From RH-AL1 sp964235705 (lineage in GTDB: Bacteria > Pseudomonadota > Alphaproteobacteria > Rhizobiales > Beijerinckiaceae), in contig CAXSDP010000011.1 of NCBI GenBank assembly GCA_964235705.1, forward strand, positions 13,153 to 77,152: a DNA stretch of 64,000 nt. The letters run 5' to 3'. The notes beneath the pieces were generated by a model, which was not told where the DNA came from, searched no databases, and saw nothing but the letters and a program-made list of their open reading frames with translations. The position numbers were made by a program, and so were the translations under genes. Each line of letters opens with the position of its first letter. Position 1 is the first letter of the stretch. Positions 8,744 through 18,600 of this stretch are shown here, piece after piece.

Positions 8744-9592
8744 ATGGTCGACGTCGTTAAACCAACCTTGGTTATACAAGGATTGATCGATATGGGGGCG
8801 GCCAAGGCGCGCCTCTCACCTCGGGAACTACTCGTCCGCGCCGGGATCGCCGGGGCGATGCTCGGCACTTCGGAAACCCTGTTGTTCACGGCCTTCGCGC
8901 AGACCGGGCTCCCGATCGTCGGCGCGCTGATCTTCCCCGTGGGTTTCGCCATGATCATGGTGCTCGGCCTCGACCTCGCGACCGGCAGCTTCGGCATCCT
9001 GCCGATGGCCGTCATGGCCGGGCGGGCGAGCGTGTCGCAGATGCTCGTCAACTGGGTGGTCACCTTCATCGGCAATTTCATCGGTGCCCTGATCTTCGCC
9101 GGGCTCGCCTACGCCGCGCTGACGAACCTCGGCCACGATTCCGGTGGGGTGATCGCCGACAAGATGCGGGCGGCGGTGACGTCGCGCTCCGCCGGCTACG
9201 CCGCGCTCGGTGGGCAAGGATGGGCGGCCGCCTTCATCAAGGCGATGCTCTGCAACTGGCTGGTGTGCCTGGGCGTGGTGATGTCGGTGGCGTCCTCGAC
9301 GTCGGTCGGCAAGATCCTCGGCTGCTGGCTGCCGATAGCGACCTTCGTCGCGCTGGGGTACGAGCACTGCGTCGTCAACATGTCGTTGTTCCCGCTCGGC
9401 ATCATGCTGGGCGCCGGCACCACCGTCACGCAGTTCCTCACCTTCAACGAGCTGCCGGTGACGCTCGGCAACATCCTCGGCGGCTTCCTGTTCACCGGCC
9501 TCGCGCTCTACCTCGCCTATCCCAGGAGCGCGCTCAACCTCGGCCAAGACCCGGTCTCCGCCTCTTCGGCCACGGCGCAGGCCGCCGAGTAG
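8744..9592 (+). CDS. Formate/nitrite transporter (FNT) family channel
   Basis: The product has 282 residues with about six hydrophobic membrane segments and no signal peptide, matching the FocA/NirC fold. Diagnostic segments are ALIFPVGFAMIMVLGLDLATGSF, the KAMLCNWLVCLGV re-entrant region, and GYEHCVVNMSLFPLG, which carries the His and Asn of the pore. GTG at 8735, ATG at 8738 and ATG at 8744 are all in frame. AGGAG at 8731-8735 is eight bases before 8744 and too close to the other two, so 8744 is the likely start. Neighbouring a formate-dehydrogenase-like enzyme, it may carry formate or a similar small monocarboxylate. Confidence 0.9.
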   Translation: MVDVVKPTLVIQGLIDMGAAKARLSPRELLVRAGIAGAMLGTSETLLFTAFAQTGLPIVGALIFPVGFAMIMVLGLDLATGSFGILPMAVMAGRASVSQMLVNWVVTFIGNFIGALIFAGLAYAALTNLGHDSGGVIADKMRAAVTSRSAGYAALGGQGWAAAFIKAMLCNWLVCLGVVMSVASSTSVGKILGCWLPIATFVALGYEHCVVNMSLFPLGIMLGAGTTVTQFLTFNELPVTLGNILGGFLFTGLALYLAYPRSALNLGQDPVSASSATAQAAE

Positions 9593-9615
9593 GGCAAGCC
9601 GTCGGGTAGAAGTCG

Positions 9616-9645
9616 CATCCGGACGCGGGCAATCGCGTTCGGATG
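9616..9645 (+). terminator. Terminator-like hairpin after the FNT gene
   Basis: A 12-bp stem with one G-T wobble (9616-9627 with 9634-9645) and a 6-nt loop lies just downstream of the channel gene. There is no T-run, so termination activity is uncertain. Confidence 0.45.
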
Positions 9646-9692
9646 TCGTGCGGGAGCGGTGCTGATCTTCCTTCGATTTCGCGGACACGGGG

Positions 9693-10567
9693 TTAGTTCG
9701 CCTTCCGCTCGGCCTGCTCGGGCGTCATATAGCCGAGGGATGAGTGGATGCGCTGTCGGTTATAGTAGCCTTCGATGTACGAGAACAGGTCGCGTCGGGC
9801 CTCGTTCCGGGTTGCCCATCGGCGCTGGTGGACGAGTTCGACCTTTAAAGTGTGGAAGAAGCTTTCCATCGGGGCGTTGTCGTAGCAGCAAGCCGTGCGG
9901 CTCATCGAGGCAAGCGCGCTCATACCGGCAAGCTGCTTGCGATAAGCCTCGGCAGCATATTGGCTGCCGCGGTCCGAGTGGCAGACGAGACCGGCCGCCG
10001 GCCTCTGCCGTTGCTCGGCCATCATAAGGGCAGGCGTCGTCAACTCGGTGCGCATGTGATCGCGCATGGACCAGCCGACGACCTTGCGCGTGGCGAGATC
10101 GAGGACGGCCGCGAAATAGAGCCAGCCTTCGCTGGTCGGCAGATAAGTGATGTCGGCGAGCCAAACCGTGTTCGGCACCGAGGCTAAGAACTCTTGCTTC
10201 AAGAGGTTGGGAGCGATCGGCAGATCGTGGCGGCTGTCGGTCGTGCACGGCCGGAATCGCCGGCCGGCAAGGGCCCGGATGCCATGGCGGTGCATGAATG
10301 GCGGTACATGAGGCGCTCAACCCGACCGCGGCTGGTTGACTGTCCTTCGGCCCGAAGGGTGGCATAAACGCGAGGCGATCCGTAACGGCCATGGTGGGCT
10401 GCATGGATGCGGCGGACGTCCGCCAGGAGCTGACGGTTTGAAGCTGCCCGGGCACTCTCGGGACGAGACCGCGAACCGTGGTAGCCACTTGGCGAGACGT
10501 CGAGCACGCGGCACATGAGACGCACCGGCCAGGTGCACGCATGCTGCTCGATGAAACGAAACCTCAC
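9693..10567 (-). pseudogene. IS3-family transposase OrfB, frameshifted
   Basis: Two reading frames together make one OrfB. The N-terminal part (10567 down to about 10300) has the HTH_21-type region with YGSPRVYATLR. The C-terminal part (about 10290 down to 9693) holds the DDE integrase core: the LADITYLPT aspartate, the CHSDRGSQY aspartate and the glutamate in NAPMESFFHTLK. Between them a 14-bp segment is present twice in tandem (10284-10297 and 10298-10311, one mismatch), which shifts the frame. Removing one copy restores the normal RVERLM-RRHGIRAL path. The GTG at 10567 overlaps the orfA stop. Confidence 0.85.
10284..10311. repeat. 14-bp tandem duplication inside the IS transposase
   Basis: ATGGCGGTGCATGA (10284-10297) is followed directly by ATGGCGGTACATGA (10298-10311). 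The extra 14 bp puts orfB out of frame. The single mismatch suggests the duplication is not very recent. Confidence 0.9.
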
Positions 10568-10890
10568 CTCGGCATCTCCGCAAAGATGCCGATCGCTTTT
10601 TTTAGGACGTCGCGCTCCATCCGGGTCCGGTCAAGCTCGCGGCGCAGTCGGGCGATCTCGGCAGCCTGGTCCGACGGGGACGCGACAGGGCTCGTCGGTG
10701 AAGCCGGCGGCGATCCTGCCGAACGTGGACGGGAGACAGACCCGTTCACGGTTGCCCGCCATTGCCTCAACATCGATGGCTGGATCCCGAGTTCGGTTGC
10801 GATCCGCAGCTGTGGCCGACCGCTGGCTTCCAGCAATGCGACCGCCTCTCGCTTGAACTCGGGGGTGAACTCCCGTCTCGTCTTCGCCAT
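10564..10890 (-). CDS. IS3-family transposase OrfA (HTH)
   Basis: The product has 108 residues. It has the N-terminal helix-turn-helix of the IS3/IS911 OrfA group (RREFTPEFKREAVALLE, then RIATELGIQPSMLRQW). A leucine-zipper-like helix follows (DQAAEIARLRRELDRTRMERDVLKKA). Seven A residues on the coding strand (complement of 10597-10603) near the 3' end are a typical slippage site for -1 programmed frameshifting into orfB. The ATG at 10890 is preferred to the more distal start at 10923. The OrfA frame itself is intact. Confidence 0.85.
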   Translation of the reverse strand: MAKTRREFTPEFKREAVALLEASGRPQLRIATELGIQPSMLRQWRATVNGSVSRPRSAGSPPASPTSPVASPSDQAAEIARLRRELDRTRMERDVLKKAIGIFAEMPR

Positions 10891-10951
10891 CAAACACCTC
10901 CTCGCCCGCCAGGAGCGTATCAAAGGTGTCCGCGAAATCAGGGGAAGATCA

Positions 10952-10994
10952 GACTCGAACCTCCACCTCTATCAAGACTGGTACCTGAAACCAG
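10952..10994 (-). pseudogene. tRNA-Leu(CAG)-like 3' fragment
   Basis: On the minus strand a perfect 5-bp stem (CTGGT with ACCAG) closes the 7-nt loop TTCAGGT. This has T33, anticodon CAG and a purine at 37, as in a leucine tRNA. A 13-nt variable arm with a short stem follows, then a T-arm start GGAGGTTCGAGTC. The acceptor half is cut off exactly at the IS end, and the D-arm half is missing, replaced by sequence next to the integrase gene. This looks like an attachment-site remnant in the anticodon arm. The fold was read by eye only. Confidence 0.45.
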
Positions 10995-11014
10995 TGTGCA
11001 AGTGACAAGGTGCA

Positions 11015-12811
11015 TTATCTGCTAGTGATGCAATATAACTCCTCATTCAAATTGTTTGTCCCCAATAGGTAACTCGGGAAAGCGTCTAGCGCAGTCTTCA
11101 TCTCCTTGACCGATGGCGCGTAATACCCATCAGACGCATCCTTCCGCTTGTTGTGCCCGGCCAGCCGATTGGCCATGCGCTTGGTCATGCAGCCGTCCGC
11201 CACCGTGATAAAGGTATGCCGCCAGGAGTGGTTCGGACTGAGGTGCGCGTCCATGGTCACGTTGGCCCGCACCCAGGACGCCAAGTCGCCCGCGCGCAGT
11301 TCCTGCGCGCTCATCTTCGTCGCCTCCTTGCGCGCGCGGCCTCCAACGAACAGTAAGCCCTCGGGGCTGTCCCGCCAAAAGCGCACGAGTCCCTCATCGA
11401 TCAGGGCATCGTGCAGCGGGACGACGCGCGCGAAGCCATCCTTGGTCATTGGGAACTCCATGACCCAGATGTCGCCCTCGCACCAGATGTTTGCCCGCTT
11501 CAGCCAGCAGACCTCCTGCACCCGGGCGCCCGAGTAAGCGCAGATCCAGGGCGCCCAGCGGCGTGAGGCCGAGGCTTTTGGCCACTTTGGATCAAATACG
11601 ACCGAGCGCGCCAGGGTAAGGATGGCCCTGACATCGGCCGCCTTGAACACTTTGTCCTTCTTGCCCGGCTCCCGCGGCAGGTCGAACTTCACGCCCCTGA
11701 CGGGGTTATCGGATCGCAGCGCCACCTTCTTCTGGCCGGATGGCTTCGCATCGCTGTCGCGTGTAGCGGCAAAGTTGAAGAGCGACTTGGTGGCGACGAG
11801 GTCGTTGCGGTTCACCGTTTTAGCCGCGATGCCATCGACGTCGCGGCGGTGCTCCGCCCAGGCCCACACGTCGTCCTGCTCAACCTGCCGGACGTCCTTG
11901 CCTTTCATGAACTTGGCCAAGCTGCAGATCGATGGTTCGTAGCGCCTCGCCGTGCTAGGCGCTCGCTTGTCAGCGTTGTAGGCGCACCAGCGCGCGAACA
12001 GGTCGTCGACGGTGATCTTGAAACCGCGCGCCGCAGCTGTTGCCACCGTGACTGGACCGTCGATCTCGAAGGCGGGAAACCGCTCCAGCGTCGCGTCGGG
12101 TGAGAAGTCCCCGTCCAGGTTGCGCTGGAGCCTGCCGCCGGCCAAGCGCACGACCTCGCCGATCTGCCGCACCAACTTGGCGCGCGTGGCCGCGTCGACC
12201 TGGAGCTGACGCTCGGCGCAGAGCGCGTCCGCCTCGGAACCGAACAGGTCCTCGAGCGCGCACTCGTAGGTCATGGGAAAGCAGGGATCGGTGATGTCGG
12301 CCTTGTGCTCGAAGGCGTAGAGTTGGGGGCCATAGGGCCGCTGCATGGCGGCGTAGAAGGCGGCCCACTCGTCGGACATTTCACCTAGTCCGTCGTCGTC
12401 ACCGTGCTTCCATTCCGCGAGCGATTCTTGATGCATCGCCGCCTTCTCGCGCAGGGCGTCCGGCTCGTAGGCGGGATCAGTATCGAACGCCATCGTCCGG
12501 CGACGGTAGGCTTCCCCGGCCAGCGCCACGACCTGCTTGTGGGTCAGCCCGCGCGGGCCTGACCTTAGCGCGTCCCAGTACCTGTTGAGGGCGGCGGCAA
12601 CGGTGGCGAACCGCGCCTTGGTGGTCGCCACGTCCTTGGTGCGCAGCGACACGACGACCTTGTCGCCGACCTTCACGGTCGTGGGTGTGTCCCCGACCGG
12701 CAGGGTCACGCGGGTGCCGCGCGCCTTGGCGGCGAGGTCGTTCGGGACGCGGACGTTGAGATGGTAGACGCCCGTGGCGAAGGCGGTTGGGCGGGCCATT
12801 GGGAGTGCCAT
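11015..12811 (-). CDS. Tyrosine recombinase / site-specific integrase
   Basis: The product has 598 residues from the ATG at 12811; GTG at 12850 and ATG at 12799 are alternatives. The N-terminal part (VYHLNVRVPNDLA, RVTLPVGDTPT) resembles the DUF6538-type arm seen in some alphaproteobacterial integrases. A SAM-like core-binding region follows around residues 270-370. The catalytic set is present: Arg in AYSGARVQEVCWL, the H-x-x-R of HSWRHTFI, then His in AGHNKRKDAS and Tyr in DGYYAP. Its stop is about 20 bp from a tRNA-Leu-like fragment, and its start lies about 80 bp from tRNA-Arg. It is the only gene left between these, so the element seems to have lost its cargo. Confidence 0.88.
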   Translation of the reverse strand: MALPMARPTAFATGVYHLNVRVPNDLAAKARGTRVTLPVGDTPTTVKVGDKVVVSLRTKDVATTKARFATVAAALNRYWDALRSGPRGLTHKQVVALAGEAYRRRTMAFDTDPAYEPDALREKAAMHQESLAEWKHGDDDGLGEMSDEWAAFYAAMQRPYGPQLYAFEHKADITDPCFPMTYECALEDLFGSEADALCAERQLQVDAATRAKLVRQIGEVVRLAGGRLQRNLDGDFSPDATLERFPAFEIDGPVTVATAAARGFKITVDDLFARWCAYNADKRAPSTARRYEPSICSLAKFMKGKDVRQVEQDDVWAWAEHRRDVDGIAAKTVNRNDLVATKSLFNFAATRDSDAKPSGQKKVALRSDNPVRGVKFDLPREPGKKDKVFKAADVRAILTLARSVVFDPKWPKASASRRWAPWICAYSGARVQEVCWLKRANIWCEGDIWVMEFPMTKDGFARVVPLHDALIDEGLVRFWRDSPEGLLFVGGRARKEATKMSAQELRAGDLASWVRANVTMDAHLSPNHSWRHTFITVADGCMTKRMANRLAGHNKRKDASDGYYAPSVKEMKTALDAFPSYLLGTNNLNEELYCITSR

Positions 12812-12892
12812 GTGTAAGACCGCTGTGTCAGAGCGGCCGCAGTGAGACACCCACGAAATCAGTAGCTTATTGACGATCCATGAGGAAAGTGC

Positions 12893-12969
<77 letters not shown>

Positions 12970-13262
12970 CGACGCTTCGCGATCACATGCTAACGAATGT
13001 CACGCCGACAGGCAACGCCGGAGCACGGCGCGGGGGCGCGAAACGTCGTCGCTTGACACGGGAACGGACCGAAACGTTCGCCGTGACGGCGGCGGGACTT
13101 GACGGGACACGGCCAGCCGGGTCCTTTTCGCACGATGGATGCCAATGCCCTCAGGAGTGATGTCGCCGCCGTGCGGCTCGTCGGCCGCGGAGGGGACCGT
13201 GTTGGCCGGTGCGCGGGACAGGTCGCGCGTCGCGGTGCGGGAAGGGGGAGGTCGAGCCGACG

Positions 13263-14453
13263 ATGAGCGCCGATCCACCCGCCGACGCACCGCGCCTCAA
13301 GCTGCGCACCCGCTTAGCCGCCGCCGGGCGCCGACCGACCGAGCAGTTCGGGTTCGTCAACACGCCGATCTATCGCGGTTCCACGGTGCTGTACCCGACC
13401 TACGCCGACCTCCAGGCGCGGACCGGGCGCTTCTCCTACGGCACGGCGGGCACCCCGACGACGCGGGCGCTGGAGGAAGCCTGGAGCGAACTCGCCGGCG
13501 CGGCCGCCACCGTGCTCACGCCGTCCGGGCTCGCGGCGATCAGCGTCGCCCTCCTCTGCGCCACCAAGGCCGGCGACCACGTGCTGGTGATGGACAACGT
13601 GTACCGGCCGACGCGGGTGTTCTGCGACACCGTGCTGACCCGCTTCGGCGTGGACGTGACCTATTTCGACCCGATGGCGGCCGCGACGGACGTGGCCGCC
13701 ACCGTGCGTCCCAACACGACCTGCCTGGTGCTGGAAGCGCCCGGCTCGCAAACCTTCGAGGTGCCGGACCTGCCCGCCCTCGTCGCCCTGGCGCGGGAGC
13801 GGGGGCTCTGCACCGTGCTCGACAACACCTGGGCGACCCCGATCTTCTTCCCGCCGCACGCCAACGGCGTCGACATCGCGGTGGAGGCCGGCACCAAGTA
13901 CCTGTCCGGCCACTCCGACCTACTGCTCGGCCTCACCTCGGCCAACGCCGCCTGGGCGCCGAAGCTCAAGGCCACGCATTCCGCCTTCGCGATGGTCGCC
14001 GGCCCGGAAGACGTTTTCCTCGGCCTGCGCGGCCTGCGCACGCTCGACCTGCGGCTGCGCGAGGCGGAGCGACAGGGCCTCGCCATGGCGCGCTGGCTCA
14101 AGGAGCGGCCGGAGGTCGCCCGCGTGCTCCACCCCGCGCTGCCCGATTGCCCCGGCCACGACAATTGGCGGCGCGACTTCGGCGGCTCCTCCGGCCTGTT
14201 CTCCGTCGTGCTGCACCCGGCGCCGGAGGCGGCGGTCGCGGCCATGCTCGACGGCCTGCGATTGTTCGGGATGGGCTATTCCTGGGGCGGCTACGAGAGC
14301 CTCGTCATCCCCTTCGACTGCGGGGGGTACCGCAGCGTCGTGCCTTGGGTGCCGCATGGCCCGGCGCTGCGCTTCTCGGTCGGGCTCGAGGATGTCGACG
14401 ACCTCCAGGCCGACCTCGACGCCGGCTTCGCGAGGCTGCGCGCCCACCGCTGA
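13263..14453 (+). CDS. metC: Cystathionine beta-lyase-like PLP enzyme
   Basis: The product has 396 residues of the Cys/Met metabolism PLP-dependent family. The ATG at 13263 follows GGGGGAGG by 11 bases. Key segments are YGTAGTPTTRALE (PLP phosphate region), PSGLAAISVALL, EAPGSQTFEVPD, DNTWATPIFF, and EAGTKYLSGHSDL with the Schiff-base lysine. The C-terminal GYSWGGYESL and LRFSVGLED segments are typical of MetC. It would cleave cystathionine to homocysteine, pyruvate and ammonia in the cytoplasm. It is monocistronic. The 293 bp upstream, back to the tRNA, shows no riboswitch I can recognise. Related C-S lyase roles cannot be excluded. Confidence 0.88.
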   Translation: MSADPPADAPRLKLRTRLAAAGRRPTEQFGFVNTPIYRGSTVLYPTYADLQARTGRFSYGTAGTPTTRALEEAWSELAGAAATVLTPSGLAAISVALLCATKAGDHVLVMDNVYRPTRVFCDTVLTRFGVDVTYFDPMAAATDVAATVRPNTTCLVLEAPGSQTFEVPDLPALVALARERGLCTVLDNTWATPIFFPPHANGVDIAVEAGTKYLSGHSDLLLGLTSANAAWAPKLKATHSAFAMVAGPEDVFLGLRGLRTLDLRLREAERQGLAMARWLKERPEVARVLHPALPDCPGHDNWRRDFGGSSGLFSVVLHPAPEAAVAAMLDGLRLFGMGYSWGGYESLVIPFDCGGYRSVVPWVPHGPALRFSVGLEDVDDLQADLDAGFARLRAHR

Positions 14454-14621
14454 GACGCGGGTCCCTCGCGCGTCGCCTCCAAATTCCTTGGAACGTCCGG
14501 ATCTCGTGGGACATGTAAGTTCCCCGTGGTCCCAGAGCCTTGCCGAAGCCGCGTGAAGCGGGCAAGGATGCCGGAGCGTTTGCGGGGATGCCGGCGCGTT
14601 CGAAGGGGAAGGCGTCGGGTT

Positions 14622-15527
14622 ATGAGGGAACTGCGGCTGGTGCTCCTCGGCCTCGCCGCCCTCATCGCCATGCTCCTCGGCGCCGGGTTCCTCGTGCGCG
14701 CCTTCAAGGGACCGTCGCCCCCCCGCAGCGTCGCCGTGGCTGTCGAGCCGGCCGTGCCCCGCGTGGCCTCCGACCTCAGCCCCCAGGCGCTCACGGCCGC
14801 GCGCGGCTTGGTCGAGCGGACCATCGCCGACGCGCCCGATTACGCCCGCTTCTTCGATCGCCTGCGACTCGTCTTCCCCGGCGAGTATGACGCGATCGTC
14901 GCCAACCTCGCGGCCGGCCTCGGCAAGGGGACGGCCGGCCGTGCCGTCGCGATCCCCGACGCGGCCAACCCCAACGTCGCCAAACCCGATGCGGCCAATC
15001 CCGACGTGGCCAACCCCGATGTGGCGATGGCGGATGCCGTGATGGCGCTGCGCAAGGCCCACGGCGCGCTCGCCGCCAGGGCGTCGAACGACGCGCTCGG
15101 CCAGATCTTCGTACTGCAGCTGAAGGAGGCGCAGGCGCTCGCCGCGCGCGACGCCCACCTCTGCGTCGCCTTCCTTTACGGCGCGAGCGGCACCGGGTTC
15201 CTGTCCTTCGCCGCCGAGCACCGCCCGCTGATCGCCGACGCCGCGATCGCCGGCCTCGAGGCCATGGCCAGTGGGCAAACCGAACAGGTGCAGCGCGCCG
15301 CCCCCAGCGACGCCGACTTCCAGGTGCTCGACAGGGCGCTGGTCGACAAGGGGCTGAGCCGCCCCGAGATCGACGCGCTGCTCGACGGCAAGGTCGCCAC
15401 CCCGCCCATCGCCGACGATGAGATGTGCAAGGCCGGCCAAGTCTACCTCGTCACCCTGGCGGCCCTGCCCATCGACGTCCGCGCGCGCCTCTACGGGCTG
15501 GCGGTCGACTTGATGGCCAAGTCGTAA
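14622..15527 (+). CDS. Membrane-anchored hypothetical protein
   Basis: The product has 301 residues and is not recognised. An N-terminal hydrophobic segment (about residues 5-25, LRLVLLGLAALIAMLLGAG) suggests a membrane anchor or signal anchor. The rest is a mostly helical soluble domain. Residues about 110-135 are an in-frame imperfect five-residue repeat (DAANP, NVAKP, DAANP, DVANP, DVAMA), the product of 15-bp tandem duplication. The start ATG at 14622 is preferred because upstream in-frame codons give only arginine-rich junk. It lies between metC and the Aas-type gene on the same strand. No function is proposed. Confidence 0.65.
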   Translation: MRELRLVLLGLAALIAMLLGAGFLVRAFKGPSPPRSVAVAVEPAVPRVASDLSPQALTAARGLVERTIADAPDYARFFDRLRLVFPGEYDAIVANLAAGLGKGTAGRAVAIPDAANPNVAKPDAANPDVANPDVAMADAVMALRKAHGALAARASNDALGQIFVLQLKEAQALAARDAHLCVAFLYGASGTGFLSFAAEHRPLIADAAIAGLEAMASGQTEQVQRAAPSDADFQVLDRALVDKGLSRPEIDALLDGKVATPPIADDEMCKAGQVYLVTLAALPIDVRARLYGLAVDLMAKS

Positions 15528-15553
15528 GCTCGGCGTCCGGGCCGGGCGCCCGA

Positions 15554-15604
15554 AGGCTCGGCGATACCTCAGGCTCGGCGATACCCCAGGCTTGGCGATA
15601 CCGG
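15554..15604. repeat. 17-bp tandem repeat, three copies
   Basis: Three adjacent copies of an AGGCTCGGCGATACC-containing 17-bp unit lie at 15554-15570, 15571-15587 and 15588-15604 (the last with mismatches), just upstream of the Aas-type gene. No hairpin is evident, and function is unknown. Confidence 0.8.
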
Positions 15605-15644
15605 GCTCGATGGTTAGAACAGGGCGTCGGATGGGGTTGGAACG

Positions 15645-18600
15645 ATGAGCGGACATTTGCTGGCGAACCGTAAGTTCGCGCCGCTGTTCTGGTGCCAATT
15701 CTTCGCCGCCTTCAACGACACCTACCTCAAGGCCGCCGTCACCTTCCTGGCGCTGTTCCAGCTCGCGCCGGAGGCGGCCAAGTCCCTCACGCTGCTCGGC
15801 ACCGTGCTGCTCACCCTGCCGGCCTTCTTCCTGTCGGCGCTCGGCGGCGAGTGGGCCGACCGCTACGACAAGGCCAGGATGGCGCAGCGCCTCAAGCTCG
15901 CCGAGTTCGTCGCCGTCGCCATCGCCGGCGCCGGCTTCGTCCTCCACTCGTTCCCGCTGCTGTTTCTCGCGCTCGGCCTGTTCGGCGTGCTCTCCGCCTT
16001 CTTCGGCCCGGTCAAGTACGGCATCCTGCCCGATCACCTCACGGTGCGGCAGTTGCCGGGCGGCAACGCCCTGGTGGAGGGCGCGACCTTCATCGCCGCC
16101 ATCCTCGGGCCGACGGTGGCGGCGATCGTGTCGCGACAGGGGCACGGCGACCCGCGCTGGGCGGCGGCGCTCACCCTGCTGTTCGCCGCCCTCGCCTGGG
16201 GGTCGGCGCTGCTGATCCCCCCGACCGGCGAGGCCGCGCCCGCCCTCAAGGTCGACTACAACATCCTGCGCTCCACGGCGGCCCTGACGCGCGGCCTCTA
16301 CGCCGACCGGCGGCTGTGGCGCGCCGCCGTGTTCGTCAGCCTGTTCTGGGCGCAGGCGATCGTGGTCTACACCCTGCTCGCGCCGATCGTCACCCTGGCG
16401 CTGGGCGGCGACGAGTTGGTGTTCGACGTCTACAACGCCGCCTTCGCGGTGGGCATCGCGCTCGGTTCCGGCCTCGCCTCGTGGCTGCTGGCCGGCCGCA
16501 CGCTGCTGCTGCCCACCCCGATCGCGGCCGGCGTCATCGGGCTGATCTCGCTCGACCTCGCGTTCGGCCTCCACGGCGCCGTCGCGCACGGCCCGCCGCT
16601 GGGCATCGCCGCCTTCTTCACGACGTGGCACGCCTGGCACATCGCGATCGACCTCGTGCTGCTCGCGATCGCCGGCGGCCTCTACATCGTGCCGGCCTTC
16701 GCCGCCCTGCAGGCGTGGGCGCCGGCCAGCCAGCGCGCCCGCGTCATCGCCGCCAACAACGTCATGAACACCTGCTTCATGGTGCTCGGGCTGCTCGCGA
16801 CGCTGGGCCTCCAGGCGCTGGGCCTATCCTTCGCCGGCATCTTCGCCATCCTCGGGGCGGCCAGCCTCGCGGCGGCGGCCTGCATCTTCGCCACCCTGCC
16901 GACCAACCCGTTGCGCGACTTCGCCGCCCTCGTGTTCCGGCTGGTGTACCGCCTGGAGGTGAGGGGCCTCGAGAACATCGCCAAGGCCGGTCCCAACGCC
17001 ATCATCGCGCTCAACCACGTCAGCCTGCTCGACGCCGAGATCGCCTTCTCCATCCTCGACGACGATCCCATCTTCGCCATCGATCACGCCTTCGCGCAGA
17101 AATGGTGGATGAAGCCGATCGTGCGCTACATGCACGCCCTGCCGCTCGATCCGACGCGGCCACTCGCGACGCGCTCGCTGATCCAGGCGGTGAAGGGCGG
17201 GGCGACGCTGGTGATCTTCCCCGAGGGGCGGATCACCCGCACCGGCAGCCTGATGAAGGTGTACGACGGCTCGGGCCTCATCGCGGAGAAGTGCGGCGTC
17301 CCGGTGGTGCCCGTGCGCATCCAGGGCGCGGAGAAGTCGCGCTTCTCCTACCTCAGCGACGGCCAGGTCCACCGCTCGCTGTTCAACAAGCGCATCACCG
17401 TGACGATCCTGGAGCCGCGCCGCCTCGTGGTGCCGGACGGTTTACGCGGCCGCGCGCGGCGGCAGGCGGCCGGCGCCGCCCTCTACACGATCATGTCGCA
17501 GATGATCTTCGAGACCACGGACACGGACCGCACCGTGTTCCAGGCGATGGTCGACGCCGCCGCCGAGCACGGGGCCGGCCACGTCGCGCTGGAAGACCCG
17601 AGCGCGGGCAAGCTGACCTACAAGCGGGCGCTGATCGGCGCGCGCGTGCTCGGCCGGAAGCTGGCGCCCCTCGCCCCGCGTGCCGGCACGGTCGCCCTGA
17701 TGCTGCCGACGTCGGTGGGCGCGACGGTGTCGTTGTTCGGCCTGATGTCGGCCGGCCGCACGGTGGCGATGGTCAACTTCACCGCCGGCGCCGCCAACAT
17801 CCGCTCGGCCGGCGTGGCGGCGGGGTTCGACACGATCGTCACCGCGCGCTCGTTCGTGGCCAAGGGCAAGCTCGACAAGCTCGTCGCGGAGCTCGCCGGC
17901 ACCTTCCGCATCGTTTACCTCGAGGACCTCCGCGCCACCGTCGGCACGTTGGACAAGCTCGCCGCCGCCCTCGCCTGGCGCCGGCCCATCGCCAAGCCGC
18001 TGGCCGCCCACGGCGGGGCCGACGAGCCGGCGGCGGTGCTGTTCACGTCGGGGTCGGAGGGCAAGCCCAAGGGCGTCGTCCTGTCCCACCGCAACATCCT
18101 GTCGAACTGCGCGCAGGCGCGCGCCGTGGTCGACTTCGGGCGCGACGACACGGTGTTCAACGTGATGCCGATGTTCCACGCCTTCGGCCTGACGATCGGG
18201 ACGATCGTGCCGCTCGCCTTCGGCGTGAAGGTCTACCTCTACCCCTCGCCGCTGCACTACAGGATCATCCCCGAGCTGATCTATGGCTCCAACGCGACGA
18301 TCCTGTTCGGCACGGACACGTTCCTCACCGGCTACGCGCGCGTCGCCAACGCCTACGACTTCCGCTCGCTGCGCTACGTCATGTCGGGCGCCGAGCCCGT
18401 GCGGGACACCACGCGGGCCGTGTACCTCGAGAAGTTCGGGCTGCGCATCCTGGAAGGCTACGGCATCACCGAGATGGCGCCGGTGCTGGCGCTCAACACG
18501 CCCATGTTCAACAAGAACGGCAGCGTCGGCCGGCTGATGCCGGGCATGAGCGCCAGGCTGGAGCCGGTCGACGGCATCGCGGACGGCGGCAAGCTCGTCG

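Larger units (their letters stand above)
9663..10951 (-). mobile_element. IS3-family insertion sequence, inactivated
   Basis: The element is 1289 bp with 26-bp imperfect terminal inverted repeats, 23 of 26 matching, that begin TGATCTTCC and run inward to TTTCGCGGACAC (9663-9688 and 10926-10951). TG...CA ends are typical of the family. It contains orfA and an orfB broken by a 14-bp tandem duplication. No 3- to 5-bp target duplication is seen: the flanks read TGC on the left and GAC on the right. This suggests rearrangement or deletion after insertion. The right end abuts a tRNA-Leu-like fragment. Confidence 0.9.

Noticed and set aside
12970..13262. SAM-type riboswitch ahead of metC
   Set aside because: No SAM-II or SahR-like core pairing was recognisable by eye in this GC-rich leader.
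13920..16640. 906-codon minus-strand frame across the metC-to-aas region
   Set aside because: It is an Arg/Gly/Glu-rich shadow spanning three well-supported plus-strand genes.
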